64,000 bases of DNA from Bradyrhizobium sp. WSM1743 (GTDB lineage Bacteria; Pseudomonadota; Alphaproteobacteria; Rhizobiales; Xanthobacteraceae). The notes under the pieces were generated by a model. That model saw only the letters and a list, made by a program, of their open reading frames with translations. It searched no databases and had not been told where the DNA came from. A program made the position numbers and the translations under genes. Below, in pieces: positions 37,485 through 47,078 of the stretch (positions are counted from its first letter, which is position 1; every line of letters starts with the position of its first letter). The DNA lies in contig NZ_AXAZ01000019.1 of NCBI RefSeq assembly GCF_000473065.1, forward strand, positions 62,001-126,000, written 5' to 3'.

Positions 37485-38237
37485 ATGGAATGGACCGACG
37501 AAGGCATCGTGCTGGGGGTGCGGCGACATGGCGAGTCTAGCGCCATCGTCGAGCTTTTGACGCGCGCGCACGGCCGGCATCTCGGCCTTGTGCGCGGCGG
37601 GGTCAGCTCGCGGATGCGGCCGCTTTTGCAGCCGGGGAACAGCGTCAGTGCGGTGTGGCGAGCCCGGCTCGACGAGCATCTCGGGACCTATGCGATCGAG
37701 GGCTTGAAGCTGCGCGCGGCGACGCTGCTGGCATCGTCCCACGGCGTCTATGGCGTCACCCATCTCGCCTCGGTCGCGCGGCTCCTGCCGGAGCGAGATC
37801 CGCACGAGGACATCTTTACGCTGCTCGAACATTCGCTGGATGATTTCGACGATATCGGCAGCGCCGCCGTGCACCTGATCCATTTCGAGCTGGCGATGCT
37901 CGCCGAGCTGGGTTTCGGGCTGGCGCTGGACAACTGCGCGGTGACCGGCGAGACCACGGACCTGATCTATGTCTCGCCGAAATCCGGCGGTGCGGTGTCG
38001 CGCGGCGCGGGCGAGCCGTGGCGCGACCGCCTGTTGCGCCTGCCGCCGTTCCTGCGTCATGGCGAGGCCGCGAGCGATCTCACCGAGCAGGATCTCCAGG
38101 ACGGTTTTCGGCTGACCGGCCTGTTCCTGCTGCGCCACGTGCTGGAGCCGCGCGGGCAGGGCCATTCCGATGCGCGGGCCGGCTTCATCAACGCCTTGAT
38201 GCGGCAGCAGGCGAGAGCGGCGATCCTGGCGCCATGA
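37485..38237 (+). CDS. recO: DNA repair protein RecO
   Basis: A 250-residue RecO, which anneals DNA and, with RecR, loads RecA on SSB-coated strands. The start [20 protein letters not shown] and the OB-fold segment [18 protein letters not shown] are typical. The helical middle ([20 protein letters not shown]) contains [20 protein letters not shown], where related proteins often bind zinc. The C-terminus is a short helical domain. Confidence 0.95.
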   Translation: MEWTDEGIVLGVRRHGESSAIVELLTRAHGRHLGLVRGGVSSRMRPLLQPGNSVSAVWRARLDEHLGTYAIEGLKLRAATLLASSHGVYGVTHLASVARLLPERDPHEDIFTLLEHSLDDFDDIGSAAVHLIHFELAMLAELGFGLALDNCAVTGETTDLIYVSPKSGGAVSRGAGEPWRDRLLRLPPFLRHGEAASDLTEQDLQDGFRLTGLFLLRHVLEPRGQGHSDARAGFINALMRQQARAAILAP

Positions 38238-38337
38238 GCCAGTCGGGACTCTGTATTGCTCCCCGGCATGGAGTTCCGCGGAACTAAATCGGGCCGGTCG
38301 AGTTCGCCTTCAGGTTCCACACAGGGGGACAGCCCAA

Positions 38338-38625
38338 ATGTTGATCAGGGGATTCGCCTTGTCCGCGACGCTGCTTGCGTTTGCGCCCGACGCCATGGCT
38401 GGCGAGCCGCAACCCGGCGTCTTTCGCCGGGCGTCGTGCACGCTCGTTCGGTATTATGTGGCGAAATATTCTGCTGCCGCCGCAGAGACATGGGCGCGGT
38501 CCCATGGGGCGACTGAGGCCGAGATCGAGGCGGCCCGCCGCTGCGTGACCAATGCGCCGGCGCCCGCCCAAACGCCTGGTCAGGCCAAAACCCAGACATT
38601 CACGGCCGGCTGGGCAGGCCAGTAG
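38338..38625 (+). CDS. Small secreted protein between recO and parC, unknown function
   Basis: A 95-residue protein with a signal peptide (MLIRGFALSATLLAFAPDAM, AG|EP) and a mature part of about 70 residues with two cysteines (RRASCTLVRYYVAKYSA and ARRCVTNAPA). A conserved-looking helical stretch YYVAKYSAAAAETWARSHGA resembles small periplasmic proteins of bradyrhizobia. The C-terminus is Pro/Thr/Gln-rich. No function is known. Confidence 0.7.
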   Translation: MLIRGFALSATLLAFAPDAMAGEPQPGVFRRASCTLVRYYVAKYSAAAAETWARSHGATEAEIEAARRCVTNAPAPAQTPGQAKTQTFTAGWAGQ

Positions 38626-38685
38626 GCGGCCCACAGGAACCATTCGATCCTTGCCCGATTCGCTTCCACGGTTTAACCGGGCGGC

Positions 38686-40944
38686 ATGGGAAAACGAATC
38701 GTTCCGCCGGAAGAACCGGCCCAAATCCATGAGGTTCCGCTGCGTGATGCGCTCGAAGAGCGCTATCTCGCCTATGCGCTGTCCACCATCATGCACCGCG
38801 CGCTGCCGGACGCGCGCGACGGCCTGAAGCCGGTGCACCGGCGCATCCTCTACGGCATGCGCCTGCTCCGGCTCGACCCCGGCACTGCCTTCAAGAAATC
38901 CGCCAAGATCGTCGGCGACGTGATGGGCTCGTTCCATCCGCACGGCGACCAGGCGATTTACGACGCCATGGTCCGCCTCGCGCAGGACTTCTCCTCGCGC
39001 TACCCGCTGGTCGACGGCCAGGGCAATTTCGGCAATATCGACGGCGATAACCCCGCCGCCTACCGCTACACCGAAGCGCGCATGACCGACGTCGCGCGGC
39101 TTCTGCTCGAGGGCATCGACGAGGACGGCGTCGAATTCCGCGCCAATTACGACGGCCAGTCGAAAGAGCCCGTCGTGCTGCCCGGCGGCTTTCCGAACCT
39201 GCTCGCCAACGGCGCGCAAGGCATCGCCGTCGGCATGGCGACCTCGATTCCGCCGCACAATGCCGCCGAGCTGTGCGATGCCGCGCTGCATCTGATCGAG
39301 AAGCCCGACGCGAAATCCAAGGCGCTGCTGAAGTGGGTCAAGGGCCCGGATTTCCCGACCGGCGGCATCTGCGTCGACTCCAAGCAGGCGATCGCTGAAG
39401 CTTACACCACGGGCCGCGGCTCGTTCCGCGTCCGCGCCCGATGGCAGCAGGAAGAGGGTGCGCGCGGGACCTGGGTCGTGGTCGTCACCGAGATCCCATT
39501 CCTGGTGCAGAAGTCGCGCCTGATCGAGAAGATCGCCGAGCTGCAGGACCAGAAGAAGCTGCCGCTGGTCGGCGACGTCAGGGACGAGTCGGCCGAAGAC
39601 GTCCGCATCGTGATCGAGCCGAAGTCGAAGAACGTCGATCCCGCGCTGATGATGGAATCGCTGTTCCGGCTGACCGAGCTCGAAAGCAAGATTCCGCTGA
39701 ACCTCAATGTGCTGATCAAGGGCCGCATTCCCAAGGTCGTGGGGCTCGCGGAGTGCTTGCGCGAATGGCTCGACCATCTCCGCGACGTGCTGATCCGGCG
39801 CAGCAATTACCGCAAGGCGCAGATCGAGCACCGGCTGGAAGTGCTCGGCGGCTTCCTGATCGCCTACCTGAACATCGACAAGGTGATCAAGATCATCCGC
39901 ACCGAGGATGAGCCCAAGCCCGAGCTCATGAAGGCGTTCAAGCTCACCGAGGTGCAGGCCGAAGCCATCCTCAACATGCGCCTGCGCTCCTTGCGCAAGC
40001 TCGAGGAGATGGAGATCCGCACCGAGGACAAGAACCTCCGCGCCGAGCTCAAGGGCATCAATGCGGTGCTCGCCTCCGAAGCCGAACAGTGGAAGAAGGT
40101 CGGCGAGCAGGTCGGCAAGGTCCGCGACATGTTCGGACCGAAGACGCCGCTCGGCAAGCGCCGCACCACCTTTGCGGATGCGCCCGAGCACGATCTCGCC
40201 GCGATCGAGGAGGCCTTCGTCGAGCGCGAGCCGGTCACCGTCGTCGTCTCCGACAAGGGCTGGATCCGCACCATGAAGGGGCATGTCGAGGATCTCTCAG
40301 GGCTCGCCTTCAAGCAGGACGATAAGCTCGGCTTCGCCTTCTTCGCCGAGACGACCTCGAAGCTGCTGCTGTTCGCCACCAACGGCAAGTTCTACTCGCT
40401 CGATGTCGCAAAGCTGCCGGGCGGGCGCGGTCACGGCGAGCCGATCCGCCTGTTCATCGACCTCGAGCAGGAGGCGGCGCCGGTCGCGTTGTTCGTCAAC
40501 AAGGGCGGACGCAAGTTCCTGGTCGCGAGCCATGAGGGCCAGGGCTTTGTCGTCAATGAGGACGATTGCGTCGGCACCACCAAGAAGGGCAAGCAGGTCC
40601 TCAACGTCGACATGCCGAACGAGGCGCGCGCGATCACCGAGGTAACAGGCGACACCGTCGCGGTCATCGGCGAGAACCGCAAGATGCTGGTCTTCCCGCT
40701 CGACCAGGTGCCGGAAATGGCCCGCGGCCGCGGCGTGCGCCTGCAGAAGTACAAGGACGGCGGCCTTTCCGACGTTGCGGTATTCGACGCCAAGGCGGGC
40801 CTGACCTGGAAGGACTCCGCCGGCCGCGAATTCTCCGCGACCATGAAGGAGCTTGCGGAGTGGCAAGGCACCCGCGCCGATGCCGGCCGCCTGCCGCCGA
40901 AGGGTTTCCCGAAGTCGAACAAGTTCGGCCGGGTGATCGGATAG
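38686..40944 (+). CDS. parC: DNA topoisomerase IV subunit A
   Basis: A 752-residue type IIA topoisomerase subunit that decatenates daughter chromosomes with ParE. The active-site Tyr128 is in [12 protein letters not shown], after [13 protein letters not shown], and the C-terminal region has the beta-pinwheel. ParC rather than GyrA is indicated by the short pinwheel without a clear GyrA box and by the start [20 protein letters not shown]. At the position of the quinolone-critical serine (HPHGDS in GyrA/ParC) the sequence has Gln89. It follows the small secreted protein and ends three bases before a family C repeat. Confidence 0.94.
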   Translation: MGKRIVPPEEPAQIHEVPLRDALEERYLAYALSTIMHRALPDARDGLKPVHRRILYGMRLLRLDPGTAFKKSAKIVGDVMGSFHPHGDQAIYDAMVRLAQDFSSRYPLVDGQGNFGNIDGDNPAAYRYTEARMTDVARLLLEGIDEDGVEFRANYDGQSKEPVVLPGGFPNLLANGAQGIAVGMATSIPPHNAAELCDAALHLIEKPDAKSKALLKWVKGPDFPTGGICVDSKQAIAEAYTTGRGSFRVRARWQQEEGARGTWVVVVTEIPFLVQKSRLIEKIAELQDQKKLPLVGDVRDESAEDVRIVIEPKSKNVDPALMMESLFRLTELESKIPLNLNVLIKGRIPKVVGLAECLREWLDHLRDVLIRRSNYRKAQIEHRLEVLGGFLIAYLNIDKVIKIIRTEDEPKPELMKAFKLTEVQAEAILNMRLRSLRKLEEMEIRTEDKNLRAELKGINAVLASEAEQWKKVGEQVGKVRDMFGPKTPLGKRRTTFADAPEHDLAAIEEAFVEREPVTVVVSDKGWIRTMKGHVEDLSGLAFKQDDKLGFAFFAETTSKLLLFATNGKFYSLDVAKLPGGRGHGEPIRLFIDLEQEAAPVALFVNKGGRKFLVASHEGQGFVVNEDDCVGTTKKGKQVLNVDMPNEARAITEVTGDTVAVIGENRKMLVFPLDQVPEMARGRGVRLQKYKDGGLSDVAVFDAKAGLTWKDSAGREFSATMKELAEWQGTRADAGRLPPKGFPKSNKFGRVIG

Positions 40945-40946
40945 GG

Positions 40947-41110
40947 CTCTCGTGTCCCGGACGCGCTGCAACGCTCTCGCGTTGCTGCGCAGAGCCGGGA
41001 CCCACGCTGCACGGGTACTCTTGGAGACATGGGCCCCGGCTCTGCAGCGCACCGCACCGGACGATGCTTCGCATCGCCGGGGGCGCTGCGCTGCGTCCGG
41101 GGCACGAGAG
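40947..41110. repeat. Palindromic intergenic repeat, family C copy 2
   Basis: A 164-bp member opening CTCTCGTGTCCCGGACG and closing CGTCCGGGGCACGAGAG, with an inner CATGGGCCCCGGCTCTGCAG. It starts at the end of parC and may serve as its terminator. Confidence 0.85.
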
Positions 41111-41134
41111 AGCGGTGCGCAGCTGCCTCCCCAT

Positions 41135-41215
41135 CGTCATTGCGAGCGCAGCGAAGCAATCCAGATTCTTTCCGCGAGTGGCAGTCTGGATTGCTTCGCT
41201 GCGCTCGCAATGACG
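41135..41215. repeat. Palindromic intergenic repeat, family B copy 2
   Basis: Two perfectly complementary 30-bp arms (41135-41164 and 41186-41215; left arm begins CGTCATTGCGAGCGCAGCGA) around a 21-base spacer containing TCTTTCCGCG. It is stacked directly after the family C copy, within the 411-base gap between parC and the next gene. Confidence 0.92.
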
Positions 41216-41355
41216 ACAGGCGCTAGCGCTGCTCTCCAACTGACATTGTGTATCCCGCAAACGCGTAGCAGATAGTCCCGAGCGCATACGAGCGGGCACG
41301 AACATTGCTTTTTCCTGGCGACTGCAAGCGGCTGGTCAAAAAGGCAATAACCCCA

Positions 41356-42906
41356 ATGTTCAAACTGAAGGCTTTCATTCCGGCGCTGTTCGGCCTCGCG
41401 CTGGTGGCGGCGCCCGCGCATGCGGCGGGCAATCTCGTCGCGGTGCTCGAGGCGGAAATCGTCACGCTCGATCCGCATTTCTCCACGGCCTATATTTCGC
41501 GCACGTTCGGCTACATGGTGTTCGACACGCTGTTTGCGAAGGATTCCAAGGGCGACATCAAACCGCAGATGGTGCAGGACTGGAAAGTCTCGGCCGACGG
41601 CCTGACCTACAGTTTCACCTTGCGCGACGGCCTGAAGTGGCATGATGGCCAGCCGGTCACATCAGCCGATTGCGTGGCCTCGCTGCGCCGCTGGGGCACC
41701 CGCAGCGCACTCGGCCGCCGCATCTTCGCGATCACCGCCTCGCTCGAGCCGACCGATGCCAAAACCTTTGTGCTGACGCTGAAGGAGCCGTCCGGGCTCG
41801 TCATCGACGCGCTCGGCAATCCCGTCAGCCCGGTCGCCTTCATGATGCCCGAGCGCATCGCGAAAACGCCCGGCGACCAGCGCATCACCGAGATCGTCGG
41901 CTCCGGTCCGTTCGTCTACAGCAGGGACGATCACCGTACTGGCGACCGCATGATCCTGAGGAAGTTCGCCGACTATGTGCCGCGTCCCGAGCCCGCCGAC
42001 TTCCTCGCCGGCGGCAAGCGCGTCAATGTCGACACGCTGGAGATCCGCGTCATTCCCGATGGCGCGACCGCCGCGTCTGCGCTGCAGGCCGGCGAGGTCG
42101 ACTTCATGCATTACGCGCCGTTCGATCTGCTGCCGCAGCTGGAGAAGAACTCGCGCGTCAAGCTCGTCAACTTCACCGGCGGCAACATGTTCGCGGGCGC
42201 CTATCGCCTCAACGCCGCGTCGAAACCGTTCGATGATCCCGAGATTCGCCGCGTGCTGTGGAAGCTGGTCGATCAGCGCGAAGTGCTGGATGCGCTCGGG
42301 CTCGATGCCAAATACGCCATGCCCTGCGCGACCTACTTCACCTGCGGCACCACATATGAAAGCAAGGCCGGCATCGAAGCTGCTGCCAAGCCGTCGATCG
42401 AGGCGGCGAAGGCTGCGCTGAAGGCGACCAAATATGCGGGCGAGCCGGTGGTCGTCATGGAGGCCAACGATCTCGAAGCTCCGCGCGTCTCGGCGCAGGT
42501 GCTGGCCGAGCGGCTGAAGGCTGCCGGCTTCAAGGTCGATCTGCAGGTGATGGACTGGGCGAGCGTGCTGGCGCGCCGCGCCAAGAAGGAGGGCTGGAGT
42601 GTCTACGGCGTTCACGCCGGCGGCTTCGATCTCGGCTCGCCGCTGACGAACGTCATGGTCGCCTTCAACTGCGCCGACTTCACCGGCTGGCAATGCGATG
42701 CGCGCATCACGCCGCTGATGGAAGCCTTCGCCAAGGCGCCGGCCGAGGAGGACCGCAAGAAGATCGCGGGCGAGATCCAGGCCGTCATGTACGATCAGGC
42801 GCCCGCAATTCCGTGGGGGCAGTTCGCGCAGCCGGCAGCCTATCGCGCCACTCTGCGCGGTCTGATACCGTCCGCCATTCCGTTGTTCTGGAACGTCGAG
42901 AAGTAA
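41356..42906 (+). CDS. ABC transporter substrate-binding protein, peptide/nickel family
   Basis: A 516-residue periplasmic binding protein of the SBP_bac_5 family (oligopeptide/dipeptide/nickel type). A signal peptide (MFKLKAFIPALFGLALVAAP, AHA|AG) is followed by LDPHFSTAYISRTFGYMVFD and the family signature around DGLTYSFTLRDGLKWHDGQP. The start at 41356 gives a normal signal peptide; an earlier ATG would not. No permease or ATPase gene accompanies it, so it works with an unlinked transporter. The next gene starts four bases later, suggesting the ligand may be a substrate of that oxidoreductase. Confidence 0.92.
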   Translation: MFKLKAFIPALFGLALVAAPAHAAGNLVAVLEAEIVTLDPHFSTAYISRTFGYMVFDTLFAKDSKGDIKPQMVQDWKVSADGLTYSFTLRDGLKWHDGQPVTSADCVASLRRWGTRSALGRRIFAITASLEPTDAKTFVLTLKEPSGLVIDALGNPVSPVAFMMPERIAKTPGDQRITEIVGSGPFVYSRDDHRTGDRMILRKFADYVPRPEPADFLAGGKRVNVDTLEIRVIPDGATAASALQAGEVDFMHYAPFDLLPQLEKNSRVKLVNFTGGNMFAGAYRLNAASKPFDDPEIRRVLWKLVDQREVLDALGLDAKYAMPCATYFTCGTTYESKAGIEAAAKPSIEAAKAALKATKYAGEPVVVMEANDLEAPRVSAQVLAERLKAAGFKVDLQVMDWASVLARRAKKEGWSVYGVHAGGFDLGSPLTNVMVAFNCADFTGWQCDARITPLMEAFAKAPAEEDRKKIAGEIQAVMYDQAPAIPWGQFAQPAAYRATLRGLIPSAIPLFWNVEK

Positions 42907-42910
42907 CGCG

Positions 42911-44455
42911 ATGTACGATGTCATTGTTGTCGGCGGCGGCTCCGCCGGCGCCGCCGTTGCGGCACGGCTCTCCGAGGATCCGGCTCGGCGCGTCCTGCTG
43001 GTCGAAGCGGGGCGTGACTGGCGCGCCGACGAGGCAACGTGGGAGGTGCGGACGCCGAACCCGATCCCGATCATCCACAAGCGCGAGTATCAGGAGAAAT
43101 GGCAGTGGCCTGATCTCTTGACGCGCCGCGTGGCGGGGCAGGAGCCGCGCTTCTATTGGCGCGGCAAGGGTCTGGGCGGCTCGTCGATGATGAACGGCCA
43201 GATTGCGATCCGCGGCGTTGCGGATGCCTTCGACGAATGGGCGGCCAATGGCTGCACCGGCTGGTCGGCCGAGGAGGTGATGCCGCTGTTCTCGGTGATC
43301 GAGGACGATCTGGAGTTTGGCGATGCCGATGGCCACGGACGCGGCGGGCCGTTGCCGGTCTATCGCGCGCCGCCGGAGACATGGGGCCCGATCGATCGCG
43401 GCCTGCGCGACGGGGCGCTGGCGAGCGGCTATCCCTGGTGCGCCGATCTCAACGGCCCCGATGGCGAGGGCGTCGCCTGCTATCCCATCAACAGCCGCGA
43501 CAGCCGCCGCATCACCACCAATGAGGGCTATCTCGAGCCCGCGCGCGGCCGCGCCAATCTGGAGATCCGCGGGCATGCGCTGGTCGATCGCGTGCTGATC
43601 AGCGACGGAAGGGCGACCGGCGTCCGCGTTCATGTCGAGGGGCAGGGCACCCACGAGATCAGCGCGCGCCAGGTCGTGCTGTGCGCCGGCGCCATCCACA
43701 GCCCGGCGATCCTGCTGCGCTCGGGCATTGGCCCGGCCGACGAGCTGAAGGCGATGGGGATTGCGGTCGAGCGCGATCTGCCGGTCGGCCGCCACTTCTT
43801 CGACCACCCGCTGTTTCGTGCCACGATCCAGCTCCGGGAGGAGCTTCGTCCCACCGATCCCGATACGCGCCACACCAATTGCTGCGTGACCTACTCGTCG
43901 GGCCTCGCCGATGGCGGCAAGCGCGACATGATCCTGATCGCGTTCAATCACCGTGGCATCGGTAATCCCGGGGCGATCGGCGCCGGGCTGTTCAACGCGT
44001 ATTCGCGTGGGACGCTCAAATTGGCCTCGACCGATCCTGGAATCGATCCTGTCGTCGAGGAGAACATGCTGGCCGATCCCCGCGACATGCTGCGGATGAT
44101 GGACGCGGTGAAACGTTTGGCCGTGATCACCTCACAGCCGGCGCTATCAAGCATCGCCGACTGGATCCGGCTGGCGGACACCGACCTGACGTTGCCGCAG
44201 GCAGCTAGCCTGCCGGATCATGAGCTCGATGCCGTGCTGCGGCGAGAGACCGGCGACATCCAGCACGCCGCCGGCAGCTGCCGCATGAGCGGCGCTGGCG
44301 ATGCCGATGGTGTGGTCAACCCCGACGGCACGGTGAAGGGCATCGCGGCCTTGCGCGTCGCCGATGCCTCGATCATGCCGTCCGATTGCCGCGCCAACAC
44401 GCACTTCACGACGGTGGTGATTGGCGAGGCGATTGCGCGGATGATGATGCGGTAG
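42911..44455 (+). CDS. GMC family oxidoreductase (choline dehydrogenase-like)
   Basis: A 514-residue FAD enzyme of the glucose-methanol-choline family. The N-terminal Rossmann motif is VIVVGGGSAGAAVAARLSED and the GMC signature GKGLGGSSMMNGQIAIRG. The second signature has VLCAGAIHSPAILLRSGIGP. The active-site pair is in HAAGSCRMSG (His) and NTHFTTVVIGEAI (Asn). It oxidises an alcohol of unknown identity. It is four bases behind the binding-protein gene, so the pair is probably one uptake-and-oxidation unit. Confidence 0.93.
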   Translation: MYDVIVVGGGSAGAAVAARLSEDPARRVLLVEAGRDWRADEATWEVRTPNPIPIIHKREYQEKWQWPDLLTRRVAGQEPRFYWRGKGLGGSSMMNGQIAIRGVADAFDEWAANGCTGWSAEEVMPLFSVIEDDLEFGDADGHGRGGPLPVYRAPPETWGPIDRGLRDGALASGYPWCADLNGPDGEGVACYPINSRDSRRITTNEGYLEPARGRANLEIRGHALVDRVLISDGRATGVRVHVEGQGTHEISARQVVLCAGAIHSPAILLRSGIGPADELKAMGIAVERDLPVGRHFFDHPLFRATIQLREELRPTDPDTRHTNCCVTYSSGLADGGKRDMILIAFNHRGIGNPGAIGAGLFNAYSRGTLKLASTDPGIDPVVEENMLADPRDMLRMMDAVKRLAVITSQPALSSIADWIRLADTDLTLPQAASLPDHELDAVLRRETGDIQHAAGSCRMSGAGDADGVVNPDGTVKGIAALRVADASIMPSDCRANTHFTTVVIGEAIARMMMR

Positions 44456-44490
44456 CGGAATCGAATGAGGCGCAAGGCACCACAACACCG

Positions 44491-44600
44491 GTGTCATGCC
44501 CCGCGAAGGCGGGGCATCCAGTACGCCGCGGCGGCAGTTGGTTCGCACAATGTCCGCCGCGGCGTACTGGATCGCCCGATCAAGCCGGGCGATGACAGTG
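44491..44600. repeat. Palindromic intergenic repeat, family F
   Basis: A 110-bp structure opening GTGTCATGCCCCGCGAAGGC and closing CGGGCGATGACAGTG, with strong inner arms ATCCAGTACGCCGCGGCGG / CCGCCGCGGCGTACTGGAT around a short spacer. A related half copy is at about 18985-19095. Confidence 0.8.
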
Positions 44601-44634
44601 AGGGGTGAGGAGCGGCTTCCACGTCGTCATTGCG

Positions 44635-44704
44635 AGCGCAGCGAAGCAATCCAGAATCTTTCCGCGGAGACGGCCTGGATTGCTTCGCTGCGCTCGCAAT
44701 GACG
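44635..44704. repeat. Palindromic intergenic repeat, family B copy 3
   Basis: Perfect 30-bp arms at 44635-44664 and 44675-44704 (left arm begins CGTCATTGCGAGCGCAGCGA), identical to the arms at 41135-41215, with a 10-base spacer. It sits 34 bases after the family F element. Confidence 0.92.
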
Positions 44705-44744
44705 GAGCAAGCGGAGAGGCCATCGTTCTCCAATGCACATTTCA

Positions 44745-45330
44745 AATAGCAGACACACCATCGCCTTCTCGCGGCGCGACTCGCCCGAGTTTTGCGTCTC
44801 GCTCGCCCTCGAAATTGACAAGGGCGCAGGGAAGGCCGGGCGCCGGCGGCACCCGAGATCCGTGCGCGACAGAAATGCACACGGGTGGACCACAGGTGAT
44901 GCCGGTCGCCCGGCCTTCCCTGCGCGAATGGTTTTTACGGTGTCCTTCGTGCTCTCCTCGGGGAGCGATGCACTATTGCCCCCGTCGCCCTGCGGATAGC
45001 TGATGTGCGCATCCGGTCGGACCCGCATCATCACCGCAGGACTTGACGCACAGACCCCGGGCGTCAGGACCACACGACTTCTCCGTCCGCGCACGTCCTC
45101 GCTGGGACTTTCGAGGGGTGGCGTGTGCTCGCCCCCGAAGCCATGCGAAGACGCTGTCAGCGCCGTGTCGTTGGCGCGAAGGCAATTGCTCACGGTGTCC
45201 CGCCCCGCAATGCCTGTTGCGCCCGACGCCGTCGCGTCCATCGCTGCCCAGCCCGCGGTTCGTGACGATCGCGATCCGCCCCTTGTCTCGGGCCAGGGTG
45301 TTTCGCGTATACGACAAATCCGAATTTCGG
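44745..45330. repeat. Complex repeat-like intergenic segment, family G
   Basis: A stretch of nearly 600 bases with no convincing gene. It contains a perfect 19-bp inverted repeat GCGCAGGGAAGGCCGGGCG (44824-44842) and its complement at 44907-44925. I recall similar segments, ending in a sequence like TGTGCTCGCCCCCGAAGCC, as abundant dispersed repeats in bradyrhizobial genomes, but only one copy is in this window. The following 370 bases up to 45707 hold nothing recognisable. Confidence 0.5.
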
Positions 45331-45707
45331 TAAAGTGGAATGTTTTGCGAGGTGGGGCTTGACAGGCGGCTTGGTCAAACTGACCGGGCTGTTTTGCCCG
45401 ACGGGCGCGCTGCGACGAGCTATTCTTTGAGGACGGGTGCTCGTGAATGGCAGCTTCTAGCCCCGCTTGGTCATCATCGACGGCTTATGACCCAACCCGG
45501 ACATCGGGGACTGCGCCGCCTCTACTCAAGAGGCTCACCGTTCAACGAAATCCGCCTCCAACGTGAATGTCACTTCCATGTGGCACACGTCGGCGAGGTC
45601 CGCCGTTGGACTCATCTCAGGCTGACGGTTATTTCACCGGCTCAACCCATTCAAAATTCCAAGTTGCGGGCGCATATTGTAGTGGTAGCGCGCCGCGAGA
45701 TGGCTCA

Positions 45708-46682
45708 ATGAAACGCCGCGACTTTGTCACGCTTCTCGGCGCTGCGATGGTAGCCTTGCCCCTCGCAGCCCACGCGCAGCAACCTGTGGTGCCGCGGGTC
45801 GGCTACGTCTGGAGCGGCGTTCGCGGGACGGACGTGTACTACCAGACCGGATTCCGTCAGGGACTTGCGGACCCGGGATATGTAGTGGGGCGCAACCTGC
45901 TGCTCGAAGAACGCTATGCGGAGGGAAAGCCGGAGCGTGTTCCTGCGCTGATCGCTGAACTCCTCACGCTCAAGGTCGATGTTCTCGTGACTCCAGGCAC
46001 ACCCGCTTCGCAGGCTGCGCAACGTGCAACATCCACGGTGCCGATCGTCTGCATGAGCGGAGATCCCGTCGGAGCCGGTCTTGTGGCAAGCCTTGCCCGG
46101 CCAGGCGGCAACATCACCGGGCTGTCGCAGCTCTCCGGCGATTACGGCGTCAAGTGGCTGGAGCTGCTGAAGGAGGCGGCACCGAAAGTGCATCGTGTCG
46201 CCGTGTTGTGGAATCCTGACAATCCGACGACTGCCAACCAAGTCGAACTCATGCAAAAAGCGGCACCCGGGCTCGGTCTCGAGTTGACTGCCCTCTCGGT
46301 GCGGCTCGCGGAAATCGATAACAGTTTCGCCGCTCTGGGAGAGAGCGGCCTCGACGGCCTCGTCGTCACCGATGATCCATCGCTGATACCCCTCGTTCCC
46401 CGGGTGATCGCGCTCACCGCAGAGCGGCGAATGCCGGCGATCTATCCATTCCGCGACTCGACTCAGAGAGGAGGACTGATGTCGTACTCTGCCAACCTTT
46501 TCAAACTATGGCAACGCGCCGCAGGCTATGTTGATCGCATTCTGAAAGGGGCGCGTCCGGCAGAGCTTCCCGTCCAGCAGACGACGGACGTGACCCTGAA
46601 TATCAACCTCAAGACCGCTAAGGCGCTCGGTCTCGACATTCCAATCACGCTGCTCGCCGGCGCCGACGAGGTGATCGAATAG
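45708..46682 (+). CDS. ABC transporter substrate-binding protein (PF04392 family)
   Basis: A 324-residue exported protein of the ABC-substrate-binding family PF04392 (TrpX/YtfQ-like fold). The signal sequence MKRRDFVTLLGAAMVALPLA (AHAQ) has an RR pair, as is usual for the many bradyrhizobial paralogues. Typical blocks are PVVPRVGYVW, FRQGLADPGYVVGRNLLLEE, RATSTVPIVCMSGDPVGAGL and LARPGGNITGLSQL. The C-terminus ends NLKTAKALGLDIPITLLAGA. No permease is adjacent. It lies just before the IS91-type element, which may have arrived next to it. Confidence 0.88.
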   Translation: MKRRDFVTLLGAAMVALPLAAHAQQPVVPRVGYVWSGVRGTDVYYQTGFRQGLADPGYVVGRNLLLEERYAEGKPERVPALIAELLTLKVDVLVTPGTPASQAAQRATSTVPIVCMSGDPVGAGLVASLARPGGNITGLSQLSGDYGVKWLELLKEAAPKVHRVAVLWNPDNPTTANQVELMQKAAPGLGLELTALSVRLAEIDNSFAALGESGLDGLVVTDDPSLIPLVPRVIALTAERRMPAIYPFRDSTQRGGLMSYSANLFKLWQRAAGYVDRILKGARPAELPVQQTTDVTLNINLKTAKALGLDIPITLLAGADEVIE

Positions 46683-47078
46683 ATAATTGCGGCGGCGCAT
46701 GAGTCCGTTCCTGTGCAGGTTTTCGGATGCCGGGAGGGTGGGACTATCCACGCGCTCCAGCGGCCGGCGTCCGAAAAGCGCCAAGGCACGAAATCGCGGG
46801 ATGTGGGCGGCAGCAGTGCCGCGGGTGCTATGGGGATTTGGCCGCGAGCTCTGGTGCGCCTGTGATGACGCGAAGCGGCAGCGAGCCCCGTTTTGCCAGG
46901 TAGGCGGAACGTAGGTTGAAGCACGATCGAGCAGCGGGCATTTTGAGCGACGAGATTGTGTGTTTTTTGGTTGTGATTGCGCAACAATCCGGCGTGACGC
47001 GGCAAGCGGCGGCGCTGTCGGGCAAGAGCCAACACAGGCGGTGAGTGTTGCCGTGTGTGTCGAGGACTGGCGTCGGCA

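Noticed and set aside
38284..40284. 666-residue open frame antisense to parC
   Set aside because: No motifs; parC on the plus strand is unambiguous.
44491..45330. CRISPR array
   Set aside because: The repeated units are inverted, long and of different families; there are no regularly spaced short direct repeats and no cas genes.
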